Both the position numbers and the translations under genes were made by a program. From Quinella sp. 1Q7 (lineage in GTDB: Bacteria > Bacillota > Negativicutes > Selenomonadales > Selenomonadaceae), in the NCBI GenBank assembly GCA_015206805.1, contig JADEZP010000006.1, positions 1 through 43,503 on the forward strand: 43,503 bases of DNA, read 5' to 3'. Each line of letters starts with the position of its first letter. The first letter of the stretch is position 1. Shown piece after piece: positions 26,779-33,583 of the stretch. Below the pieces are notes generated by a model, which ran no database searches, was not told where the DNA came from, and saw only the letters and a program-made list of their open reading frames with translations.

Positions 26779-27867
26779 TCACGATGCCTCGTTTGCCGTA
26801 AGCAGCGCGACGACTTTCAAATCACTGCGGCGGTTGAGGTCGATGAAGTCGCCTTTAATCGTCTGCACGACGGGTTGAGCCGTCACGCGCGAATCGTCGA
26901 TGTAAACGATTTTTGCACGTTGACCGTCGCTTAGCCCGACCCAACTGCCGTTAATCGCCTGCAAAAGTTTTTTGATGAACACGACGACGAAGCGCGTATC
27001 GAGTTTACCGGCAAGCGCGTCGCCGTACAAGACCTTGATGATGTCGAACGGCGAATTTCTTTTGGCGTAGGCGCGATTTGTCGCCATTGCGTCGTAGATG
27101 TCGAGCACCGCGATAATTTTGCCGAAGTCGCTGATTTTGTCGCCCTTGAGTGCGCTGGGGTAGCCCGACCCGTCGCAACGTTCATGGTGGTGCAGGACGC
27201 CGAGCAAAACATTTTTCAGCCCGCGCAGTGGTGATTCGAGCAACATTGCGTAGCCGTAGACGACGTGCTTGCGGACTTCGGCAATTTCTTCGGCGTCGAG
27301 CTTATCGGTTTTGTTGAGGATGCCGCGAGAAATTTTCATCTTGCCGATTTCGCTCAAAAGCCCCGTCATAACGAGTTCGCCGACCTGCGTGGCGCGATAC
27401 TCCAACCAACGCGCCATAATGCCCGCCAAAATTCCGACGTTCAACGCGTGGTGAATGATGATGTCTCCGTCGCGTTTCATGTTGTGAATTTGCGTGACTG
27501 ACTTCGCGCCGTCGTCGCACAGTTCGGCAATATTTTCGGCGCGCAAAAGTTCGGCGAGTTCGTCTTTGTCGAGTTTGCCGGTGTTGGCGAAGCCGTAGTA
27601 AAGATTTTGCGTCGCGCTGAAACACGTCCGATAGCACGCCATATACTCCACGTCGAGCAAATGTTCTTGACGGGCGGCAGTGGGTTTGTAGTCGTCGGGC
27701 GTCACGTCGATATAGACCGAAAAAATATTTTTGCCGCGCAGTCTGTCAATCATTTCGCCCGTGAGTGCGACGTTGGCTTTGATGAGCGTCTTGCCGTCGA
27801 AGTCTTTGACGGCGCGTCCGACTTTCATGCCCGCGCGCAACTCCGTCACGTCGTAGGATTTAAGCAT
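26779..27867 (-). CDS. HD-GYP-like protein with degenerate HD motif
   Basis: Relative of the HD-GYP cyclic-di-GMP phosphodiesterases, 362 residues. The N-terminal ~60 residues (AGMKVGRAVKDFDGKTLIKANV) form the small beta domain often found in front of HD-GYP. The HD-GYP part runs from ~130 to ~300: IIHHALNVG (His139/140), GLLSEIGK (169-176), LHHHERCDGSGYP (225-237) and VLDIYDAMATNRAY (254-267). The family normally reads HD at positions 172-173 (GLLHDIGK); here it is Ser-Glu, removing two metal ligands. Catalysis is therefore doubtful, and a binding or sensing role is an inference. The ATG at 27867 has AAGGAGG seven bases upstream. The gene is first in the operon with nagA, one base apart. It diverges from the YitT-family gene. 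Confidence 0.85.
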   Translation of the reverse strand: MLKSYDVTELRAGMKVGRAVKDFDGKTLIKANVALTGEMIDRLRGKNIFSVYIDVTPDDYKPTAARQEHLLDVEYMACYRTCFSATQNLYYGFANTGKLDKDELAELLRAENIAELCDDGAKSVTQIHNMKRDGDIIIHHALNVGILAGIMARWLEYRATQVGELVMTGLLSEIGKMKISRGILNKTDKLDAEEIAEVRKHVVYGYAMLLESPLRGLKNVLLGVLHHHERCDGSGYPSALKGDKISDFGKIIAVLDIYDAMATNRAYAKRNSPFDIIKVLYGDALAGKLDTRFVVVFIKKLLQAINGSWVGLSDGQRAKIVYIDDSRVTAQPVVQTIKGDFIDLNRRSDLKVVALLTANEAS

Positions 27868-27942
27868 TGGATCGCCTCCTTGAAAAAGCTACGAAAATAT
27901 TTGCCGCGTCGCAGAATTTTCCTGCGCGGGCAATAAATTTCG

Positions 27943-27971
27943 TTGCGCGGGCTTGACGGGTGCTTTATAAT
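27943..27971 (+). promoter_or_regulatory. Promoter of the YitT-family gene
   Basis: TTGCGC (27943-27948), 17 bases, TATAAT (27966-27971). The transcript would start near 27978, right at the GAGGTG ribosome site, giving a leader of only about 12 bases. Confidence 0.75.
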
Positions 27972-27989
27972 CGCGGCGAGGTGATACGA

Positions 27990-28856
27990 TTGGCTGACAA
28001 AAAGATTCAACGCAATAATTTTTCCGCCTACGTAAAAAAATACATTCAGCTGTGTATCGGCGCGGTGATTGCGGCATTGGGGCTGGAACTGTTCCTGATT
28101 CCAAACGAGGTCATTGACGGCGGAGTCGTCGGCTTGTCGATTATGGCGCAGTACGTGACGGGCTTGCCGCTGGGCGTATTTCTGATTGCGTTCAACATTC
28201 CGTTCCTGTGGCTGGCTTACAAACAAATCGGCAAAGATTTCGTCGTGGCGACAATCGTCGCGATAATCTTCCTGAGCATTTGGTCGGAGGTCGTCGGGCA
28301 ATATCCCATGGTCACGCACGATCCGTTCCTTGCCGCGATTTTCGGCGGGATAATTGACGGGCTCGGCGTCGGCTTGATAATGCGGGCGGGCGGCTCACTC
28401 GACGGCACGGAAATTGTCGCCATCATCGTCGACAAAAAAACAATCTGGTCCGTCGGCGAAGTCGTCATGTTTATAAATCTGTTCATCTTGAGCGGCGCGG
28501 GACTTCTCTTCGGCTGGGACAAGGCAATGTATTCGCTGTTCGCCTACTTCGTGATTTCCAAAATGATTGACGTTGTGATTAAGGGTCTCGACGAAATGTA
28601 CGCGGTGATGATTGTCACGAACGTGCCTTACGAGCTGACCGACGAACTCAACGTCAAACTCGGACGCGGCGTCACACTTTTGCACGGCGAAGGCGGCTAC
28701 ACGCGCCAAAGTAAAGAAATTTTGTATTGCGTCGTCACGCGGCTGGAGGTCGACAAACTCAAGCAAATTGTCTTGGAGATGGACGAGCACGCCTTCGTGA
28801 CGATTTATCCCGTCAACGATATTGTCGGCGGTCGATTCAAAAAATCCGGTCACTGA
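27990..28856 (+). CDS. YitT-family membrane protein (DUF161/DUF2179)
   Basis: Member of the YitT family, integral membrane proteins of unknown function that are common in Firmicutes. Residues ~15-200 hold five to six hydrophobic segments and the family motifs GLELFLIPNEVIDGGVVG near the N-terminus and RAGGSLDGTEIVA in the middle. The C-terminal ~85 residues are the soluble DUF2179 domain (GRGVTLLHGEGGYTRQSKEIL, then a DEHAFVTIYPVNDIVGG end). The start is TTG at 27990, six bases after GAGGTG; starting at the more distant upstream codon (27960) would lie before the -10 box. Product 288 residues. It stands alone, between its own promoter and terminator. Function is not established for the family. 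Confidence 0.9.
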   Translation: MADKKIQRNNFSAYVKKYIQLCIGAVIAALGLELFLIPNEVIDGGVVGLSIMAQYVTGLPLGVFLIAFNIPFLWLAYKQIGKDFVVATIVAIIFLSIWSEVVGQYPMVTHDPFLAAIFGGIIDGLGVGLIMRAGGSLDGTEIVAIIVDKKTIWSVGEVVMFINLFILSGAGLLFGWDKAMYSLFAYFVISKMIDVVIKGLDEMYAVMIVTNVPYELTDELNVKLGRGVTLLHGEGGYTRQSKEILYCVVTRLEVDKLKQIVLEMDEHAFVTIYPVNDIVGGRFKKSGH

Positions 28857-28866
28857 AAAATTTTTA

Positions 28867-28900
28867 TTCCCGTTGCGAATTCGCGGCGGGAAATTTTTTT
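28867..28900 (+). terminator. Terminator of the YitT-family gene
   Basis: TTCCCG / CGGGAA stem with an inner GCGAATTCGC palindrome, followed by seven T residues, ten bases after the stop codon. Confidence 0.8.
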
Positions 28901-28946
28901 GCACGCGGAAGTTGTGACCGCGCAAAATGTTCGTTGCGAATTAAGG

Positions 28947-28992
28947 GGCGCACATGGACGCGCGCTCTCGACCGCCGCCGAAAGAAAAGTAG
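28947..28992 (+). repeat. Palindromic repeat element, copy A (upstream of bioY)
   Basis: Starts CGCACATGGACGCGCG and continues into CGCCGCCGAAAGAAAAG. It aligns without gaps, over ~40 bases, to the reverse complement of the hairpin cluster behind bioY (CGCACATGGATGTGCG, then CGCCGCCGTTAGAAAAC). No open frame of note lies in 28857-29150 apart from this element and the bioY promoter. Confidence 0.5.
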
Positions 28993-29079
28993 ATCCTAAA
29001 CGCTAAATTAAATTCAAATGTTCGGACGGCGGAACACCAATCAACGCACCACCTACACCACGGTTTACGGCAGCGACGA

Positions 29080-29108
29080 TTGACGTTGACAGCATACGCA
29101 GATATAAT
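29080..29108 (+). promoter_or_regulatory. Promoter of bioY
   Basis: TTGACG (29080-29085), 17 bases, TATAAT (29103-29108). An inverted repeat GTTGAC (29085-29090) / GTCAAC (29115-29120) brackets the -10 box and could be an operator, but it does not match a known biotin-repressor site. Confidence 0.75.
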
Positions 29109-29150
29109 CGCCACGTCAACCAAACTCATTGGAGGAGGAAACATTTTTTC

Positions 29151-29684
29151 ATGCAAAATACAAACGTGCGCGAGCTTACGAAAATGTCCGTATGTGTCGC
29201 GCTGAATTGCGTCGCGGCTTATATATCGTTCCCGTTGCCGTTTACGCCGGGCATGGTTACGGCGTTGACATTCACGTTGAGCTTGACGGCTTACCTGCTG
29301 TCGCCGCGCAGGACGTTCATTGTTATTGCGGTGTACATTTTGCTCGGAGCGGCGGGCTTACCCGTACTCGGCGGCGGACAAAGCTTGAGCAGACTTGTCG
29401 GACCGACGGGCGGCTTTTACTTGGCGTGGCTGGTCGCGTATCCGCTACTTAGCGCGGCAAAGGGCGCAGTCCCGAACGTCAAGCGATACGTGCTTATGAA
29501 CGTCGCAATCGCCGTGCCGATAACTTACGCGGGCGGGCTTGCGTCGATGATGTTGATGCTCGACGTGACGTTGTGGCAGGCGTTGACAATGGCGGTCTTG
29601 CCGTTCATTGCGGGCGACGTGCTCAAGGCGGCGGCGGCATCAATTGTCGGCGTCAAACTGCAAAAATTTTTGCAAACAACGTGA
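29151..29684 (+). CDS. bioY: Biotin transporter substrate-binding (S) component BioY
   Basis: Membrane S component that captures biotin for an energy-coupling-factor (ECF) transporter. At 177 residues it has the family length, with about six hydrophobic segments. Family features are ISFPLPFTPGMVTALTF near residues 25-40, the GAAGLPVLGGG / LVGPTGGFYLAW stretch in the middle, and a C-terminal AGDVLKAAAAS. The ATG at 29151 follows GGAGGAGG by twelve bases, a rather long gap. No ECF ATPase or T component is in the window, so the energising module must be shared or encoded elsewhere. bioB follows on the same strand after a 178-base gap full of hairpins; co-transcription is possible but not shown. 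Confidence 0.93.
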   Translation: MQNTNVRELTKMSVCVALNCVAAYISFPLPFTPGMVTALTFTLSLTAYLLSPRRTFIVIAVYILLGAAGLPVLGGGQSLSRLVGPTGGFYLAWLVAYPLLSAAKGAVPNVKRYVLMNVAIAVPITYAGGLASMMLMLDVTLWQALTMAVLPFIAGDVLKAAAASIVGVKLQKFLQTT

Positions 29685-29707
29685 CTGCGAGTCCGAAGCG
29701 TTTATAA

Positions 29708-29816
29708 CCTACTTTCTTTCGACGGCGAAAGAAAGTAGGCAAAGAAAGCCGCGCCGCCTACGAAAACGTCACGTTTTCTAACGGCGGCGACCATGGCCGC
29801 ACATCCATGTGCGGCC
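29708..29816. repeat. Cluster of three perfect hairpins between bioY and bioB (element copy B)
   Basis: Hairpin 1 has perfect 14-bp arms (29708-29721, 29726-29739) with loop ACGG and arm sequence CCTACTTTCTTTCG. Hairpin 2 is GAAAACG-TCA-CGTTTTC near 29762-29778. Hairpin 3 has perfect 10-bp arms (29795-29804, 29807-29816; GGCCGCACAT). No T-run follows any of them, so they are not ordinary terminators. The right part matches copy A upstream of bioY in reverse orientation. It looks like a REP- or MITE-type intergenic element. Confidence 0.65.
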
Positions 29817-29862
29817 TCAAACTTTGAGACTTATTGTTGCGCATAAAATTTTTGGGGGCTGA

Positions 29863-30828
29863 ATGATTTTGAGCAAGGCATTGGACATTGCGCGTGATAT
29901 TGTCGACGGCAAGAGGCTCACTGCCGCCGACGTGAATTTTTTTCTGACGACGCCGCTTGACGATTTGCTGACGGGTGCGCGGCTGATTCGCAAAAATTTT
30001 TTCGGCAATCGCGTCGACTTGTGCACAATCATCAACGGCAAAAGCGGGCGTTGCTCCGAAGACTGCAAATACTGCGCTCAAGCGGCGCGACATCATACGG
30101 GCGTTGACGTTTACGACTTCCTGTCGACGGACGAAATTTTGACGGCGGCTCTTGTCAACGAGCGGGCGGGCGTCAATCGTTTTGCCATCGTCACGAGCGG
30201 TCGCGCCCTTGACGGCAAAAATTTCGAGCGGGCGATTGAAGCTTACAGCGTCCTGCGCGGCAAGCTGAAAATCGGACTTTGCGCGTCGCACGGCATTTTG
30301 AACGGCGAGCAACTCCGACGGCTCAAGGCGGCGGGCGTCACGCGCTACCATCACAATCTGGAGACTTCGCGCCGATTTTTCCCACAAATCTGCACGATGC
30401 ACACTTTCGACGACAGAATCGCGACGATTAATCTTGCGCAGGGCGTCGGGCTTGACGTGTGTTCGGGCGGCATTATCGGCTTGGGCGAAACGTGGCAAGA
30501 CCGTTTCGACTTGGCGTTTGAGCTTGCCGCGCTGAAAATCGACTCAATCCCGATTAACGTGCTCACGGCGATTAAGGGCACGCCGCTGGAAAATTTGCCG
30601 CCGCTTGAGCCCGAAGACATCATGCGCACGCTTGCCGCCTTCCGATACATCAACCCGACTGCGAACGTTCGACTTGCCGCGGGACGAAAATTTCTGCGCG
30701 ACGACGGAGCTTGTGCCCTGCAAAGTGCCGCGTCCGCCGCGATAACCGGCAACATGCTCACCACGGTAAGCAACAACGTTGCCGACGACATGCGCCTTTT
30801 GCGCGAACTCGGCTTGACTAATCATTGA
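29863..30828 (+). CDS. bioB: Biotin synthase
   Basis: Radical SAM enzyme that inserts sulfur into dethiobiotin to make biotin, the last step of the pathway. The 321-residue length is normal. The radical SAM cluster motif CSEDCKYCAQ is at residues 64-73 (Cys64, Cys68, Cys71), preceded by LCTIINGKSG. YHHNLETS, VCSGGIIGLGET, PINVLTAIKGTPL and the C-terminal RLAAGR (the Arg ligand region of the auxiliary 2Fe-2S cluster) are all present. The ATG at 29863 follows a G-run (GGGGG). No other bio genes are adjacent, so the cell either makes dethiobiotin from genes elsewhere or salvages it. It converges on topB across a shared terminator. Confidence 0.96.
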   Translation: MILSKALDIARDIVDGKRLTAADVNFFLTTPLDDLLTGARLIRKNFFGNRVDLCTIINGKSGRCSEDCKYCAQAARHHTGVDVYDFLSTDEILTAALVNERAGVNRFAIVTSGRALDGKNFERAIEAYSVLRGKLKIGLCASHGILNGEQLRRLKAAGVTRYHHNLETSRRFFPQICTMHTFDDRIATINLAQGVGLDVCSGGIIGLGETWQDRFDLAFELAALKIDSIPINVLTAIKGTPLENLPPLEPEDIMRTLAAFRYINPTANVRLAAGRKFLRDDGACALQSAASAAITGNMLTTVSNNVADDMRLLRELGLTNH

Positions 30829-30852
30829 GCGGCTTAACGAATTTTCAGCAAC

Positions 30853-30890
30853 AAAAAAACCCCTCGCAACTTCGCGGGGGGAATTTTTTT
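30853..30890. terminator. Bidirectional terminator between bioB and topB
   Basis: An 8-bp stem (CCCCTCGC / GCGGGGGG, one T-G pair) is flanked by seven A residues on the left and seven T residues on the right, so it can serve both convergent genes. It touches the topB stop codon. Confidence 0.85.
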
Positions 30891-33480
30891 ATTCAAAGTA
30901 GGCGGAAGAAATTATTCGCTCGAAGTCGGCAAGATTGAAGTCGGCGGCGACGGGCGCGGCAAAATTCGGTGCGCTGATAAATTTTTTGCCGTCGAAGTCG
31001 GGCTTGCCGTTCTTATCGTCGAAACTTGCGCGGCAACTCGGATAAGCACTGCAACCCCAAAACTTACCGTTCTTGCCGTCGCGCTTGACAAGTGCACTGC
31101 CGCAACGCGGACATTTCGGCGCACCGTCGGCAATCAGTCGCGCACTTCGAGCCGCAATGTCAAAGTCGGGCTTGCCGTGATTGTCATCAAACGCCGCCTT
31201 GCATTCGGGATAATTTGTACAGCTCCAGAATACGCCGTTCTTGCCGTCGCGTTTGACAAGTGCACTGCCGCAACGCGGACATTTCGGCGCACCGTCAGCA
31301 ATCAATCGCGCACTTCGCGCCGCAATGTCAAAGTCGGGCTTGCCATGATTGTCGTCGAACGCCGCCTTGCATTCGGGATAATTGGAACAGCTCCAGAATA
31401 CGCCGTTCTTGCCGTCGCGCTTGACCAATGCACTGCCGCAACGCGGACACTTCGGCGCACCGTCGGCAATCAATCGGGCACTTCGTGCCGCAATGTCGAA
31501 GTCGGGCTTGCCGTGATTGTCATCAAACGCCGCCTTGCATTCGGGATAATTCGTACAGCTCCAGAATTCGCCGTTCTTGCCGTCACGCTTGACCAATGCA
31601 CTGCCGCAACGCGGACACTTGAAAATTCCGTCGGGCTCGGCGAAATTTGCAGTCCGTGCCGCCGCGACAAGTCGGCTCGTGAATTCGACTTGCCCAGCCA
31701 AAAAATCTTCAAGCGTGCCGTCACCCGCGCTCATGGAGTGAAGTTTGTCTTCCCAAATCGCCGTGGCGTCGGGGTAAGTCATTTCGTCGGGCAACGCGTC
31801 AATCAGCAGATAAGCGCGTTCTGTCGGCTGAAGAATTTTTTTGACGACCTTCAGGAAGCCGCGCTGAATCAAATCGTCGATAATCGCGGCTCGCGTCGCC
31901 TCGGTGCCGATGCCGTAAACGTCCTTGAGTTGTTTTTGAGCGGCGGGGTCCTTAACGTATTTGTGGATGTTCTTCATGCCTTCGACGAGGCTCGACGACG
32001 TGAAATGTTTCGGCGGAGTCGTCACGCCCTGCTTGAGCTCGGAGGCGGCGTAATTGACGACGTCGCCGGTTTTCATGGGCGGCAGGACGGTATCGCTCTC
32101 GTCGTCGGCTTTAGGTTTCGGCATGACGTAAAATTGTCGCCAACCCTGTTGCTTGATGATTTTGCCGCGTGCCGTGAAAGTTTCGCCCTTGAACTTGACG
32201 ACAACTTGCGTCTCGTCGTAAACGTGGAGCTGATGAAATTGCACGGCGTAATTCTTCGCAATGAGCGTGTAAATTTTCAGCTCGATGTCGGGCAGGGCTT
32301 CGGTCAAAAGTTTTCGCGTCGGGATTATGGCGTGGTGCGCGGAAATTTTTTCGTCGTTCCAAGCGCGGCTCTTAATCGTGGCGTCGGCGGCGGCGAACAG
32401 TTTCTGCAAGCTTCCGCCGTCCTTTCCGCAACGGGTGAGGTTGCGCAAAATTATCGGCGCGTCGCGGAATTGCGTTGTCGGCAGAAATTCGCAGTCGGAG
32501 CGCGGGTAAGTCGTCAATTTTTTTTCGTAGAGGCTCTGCGCGGCGTTGAGGACTTCTTGCGGCGTGAGACCGAATGCTTTTCCCGCAGCGACTTGCAACG
32601 TCGACAGTGAGAACGGTAACGGCGGCGACTCCTTGCGCTCGACGGTTTTGCACGAGAAAATTTTTCCGTCAGTCGGCGCGGCGGAAAATTTTTCTTGCAG
32701 TTCGAGCGCGAAATTTTTATCGATAAGCCGTCCGTCCGCGTCGAAGGCGGGCAGGTCAAGCATCTTCTTCGGCGGCTTGAACAGCGCGGCGAATTTTCCG
32801 TTGGCGTGCGCGAATGTGACGCGTATCGTGTAGAATTCGACGGGCTTGAAATTTTTTATCGTGCGTTCGCGGCGAACGACCAATGCAAGCGTCGGCGTCT
32901 TCACGCGACCAATCGGCAAAACTAAATCGTCGTAACCGCGTCGCCTTGCCGCCAACGTATACGCCCGCGACAAATTCATCCCGATAAGCCAATCTGCGCG
33001 GCTGCGTGCAAGTGCCGACTGCTTGAGATTGAAAAACTCGGCGTTGTCTCTCAAATTGTCGTTGGCACGCTGAATGCTGACTTCGTCGAGCGCGTTAAGC
33101 AAAATCCGTTTGACGGGCTTTTTGTTGCCGACAAAATCAAGCACCTCGTCGACGAGCAGTTGACCTTCGCGATCGGGGTCGCCCGCGTGAATAATTTCGT
33201 CCGCCTCCGAAATCAGCCGCTTGACGATTCGGAATTGATCTTCGGCATTCGGTCTGACCTGCAACTTCCAAACTCGCGGTACAATCGGCAAATCTTCCGC
33301 GCGCCACGATTTATATCGCGGGTCGTAAGCGGCGGGCTCAACCTGCTCCAGCACGTGACCGACAAGCCACGTCACCACGCCGCCCGCCGTCCGTATGAAG
33401 CCGTTGCCCTTTTGCGGATTTTTCAAGCACGCGGCAAGTTCCCGCGCCATCGACGGCTTTTCGGCAATGTAAAGTCTCAC
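30889..33480 (-). CDS. topB: DNA topoisomerase III with four C-terminal zinc ribbons
   Basis: Type IA topoisomerase that passes single strands to decatenate or relax DNA. The N-terminal TOPRIM domain begins LYIAEKPSMA and has the acidic AGDPDREGQLL motif. The catalytic Tyr is in TTYPRSDCEFLP, at about residue 325 (close to Tyr328 of E. coli TopB). GIGTEATRAAIID is typical. After residue ~620 come four zinc ribbons (CPRCG...FWSC..YPEC) in tandem units of 56 residues. I use the GTG at 33480, six bases after GAGGTG; the GTG at 33489 is inside that ribosome site. Product 863 residues, longer than usual for TopB because of the ribbon array. Plain chromosomal topB is the likely identity; a mobile-element TopB is the alternative, but no conjugation genes are nearby. 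Confidence 0.95.
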   Translation of the reverse strand: MRLYIAEKPSMARELAACLKNPQKGNGFIRTAGGVVTWLVGHVLEQVEPAAYDPRYKSWRAEDLPIVPRVWKLQVRPNAEDQFRIVKRLISEADEIIHAGDPDREGQLLVDEVLDFVGNKKPVKRILLNALDEVSIQRANDNLRDNAEFFNLKQSALARSRADWLIGMNLSRAYTLAARRRGYDDLVLPIGRVKTPTLALVVRRERTIKNFKPVEFYTIRVTFAHANGKFAALFKPPKKMLDLPAFDADGRLIDKNFALELQEKFSAAPTDGKIFSCKTVERKESPPLPFSLSTLQVAAGKAFGLTPQEVLNAAQSLYEKKLTTYPRSDCEFLPTTQFRDAPIILRNLTRCGKDGGSLQKLFAAADATIKSRAWNDEKISAHHAIIPTRKLLTEALPDIELKIYTLIAKNYAVQFHQLHVYDETQVVVKFKGETFTARGKIIKQQGWRQFYVMPKPKADDESDTVLPPMKTGDVVNYAASELKQGVTTPPKHFTSSSLVEGMKNIHKYVKDPAAQKQLKDVYGIGTEATRAAIIDDLIQRGFLKVVKKILQPTERAYLLIDALPDEMTYPDATAIWEDKLHSMSAGDGTLEDFLAGQVEFTSRLVAAARTANFAEPDGIFKCPRCGSALVKRDGKNGEFWSCTNYPECKAAFDDNHGKPDFDIAARSARLIADGAPKCPRCGSALVKRDGKNGVFWSCSNYPECKAAFDDNHGKPDFDIAARSARLIADGAPKCPRCGSALVKRDGKNGVFWSCTNYPECKAAFDDNHGKPDFDIAARSARLIADGAPKCPRCGSALVKRDGKNGKFWGCSAYPSCRASFDDKNGKPDFDGKKFISAPNFAAPVAADFNLADFERIISSAYFE
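30988..31620 (-). repeat. 168-bp tandem repeats coding the TopB zinc ribbons
   Basis: Units begin (minus strand) at 31620, 31452, 31284 and 31116, exactly 168 bp apart; the fourth is shortened and more diverged (FWGCSAYPSCRASF). The first three differ by only a few bases and at residues E/V and T/S. Confidence 0.9.
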
Positions 33481-33498
33481 GACAATCACCTCGCGCCG

Positions 33499-33507
33499 AT
33501 TATATCA
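33499..33507 (-). promoter_or_regulatory. Extended -10 promoter of topB
   Basis: TGATATAAT on the minus strand has a perfect -10 box and the TG of an extended -10, with no good -35. The transcript would start at about the GAGGTG site, giving a very short leader. It sits between the glgA terminator and topB. Confidence 0.55.
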
Positions 33508-33514
33508 TACCGCA

Positions 33515-33556
33515 CAAAAAAAATATCCCGCGCCCTGCGAAGGGAGCGGGATTTTT
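33515..33556 (-). terminator. Terminator of the glgP-glgB-glgA operon
   Basis: ATCCCGC / GCGGGAT outer stem (33525-33552) with an inner CCCT / AGGG pair, followed on the minus strand by a run of T residues. It lies about 30 bases after the glgA stop. Five T residues on the plus strand make it partly bidirectional. Confidence 0.85.
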
Positions 33557-33583
33557 CGTTCTGTTTATGGTACGTCGTTGAGC

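Noticed and set aside
27846..28319. 157-codon minus-strand frame across the divergent promoter region
   Set aside because: Overlaps the HD-GYP start, the YitT promoter and the YitT coding region; Asn/Gln/Arg-rich shadow without a ribosome site.
29085..29120. GTTGAC / GTCAAC inverted repeat as a BirA operator for bioY
   Set aside because: The half-sites are short and 24 bases apart, unlike known biotin-repressor operators; kept only as a note in the promoter entry.
29708..29739. The 14-bp perfect hairpin as the bioY terminator
   Set aside because: It is followed by CAAAGAAAG on the plus strand and there is no T-run on either side.
31177..32610. 477-codon open frame on the plus strand inside topB
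   Set aside because: Exactly antisense to topB in a GC-leaning gene, Arg/Val-rich composition, no ribosome site; a codon-bias shadow.
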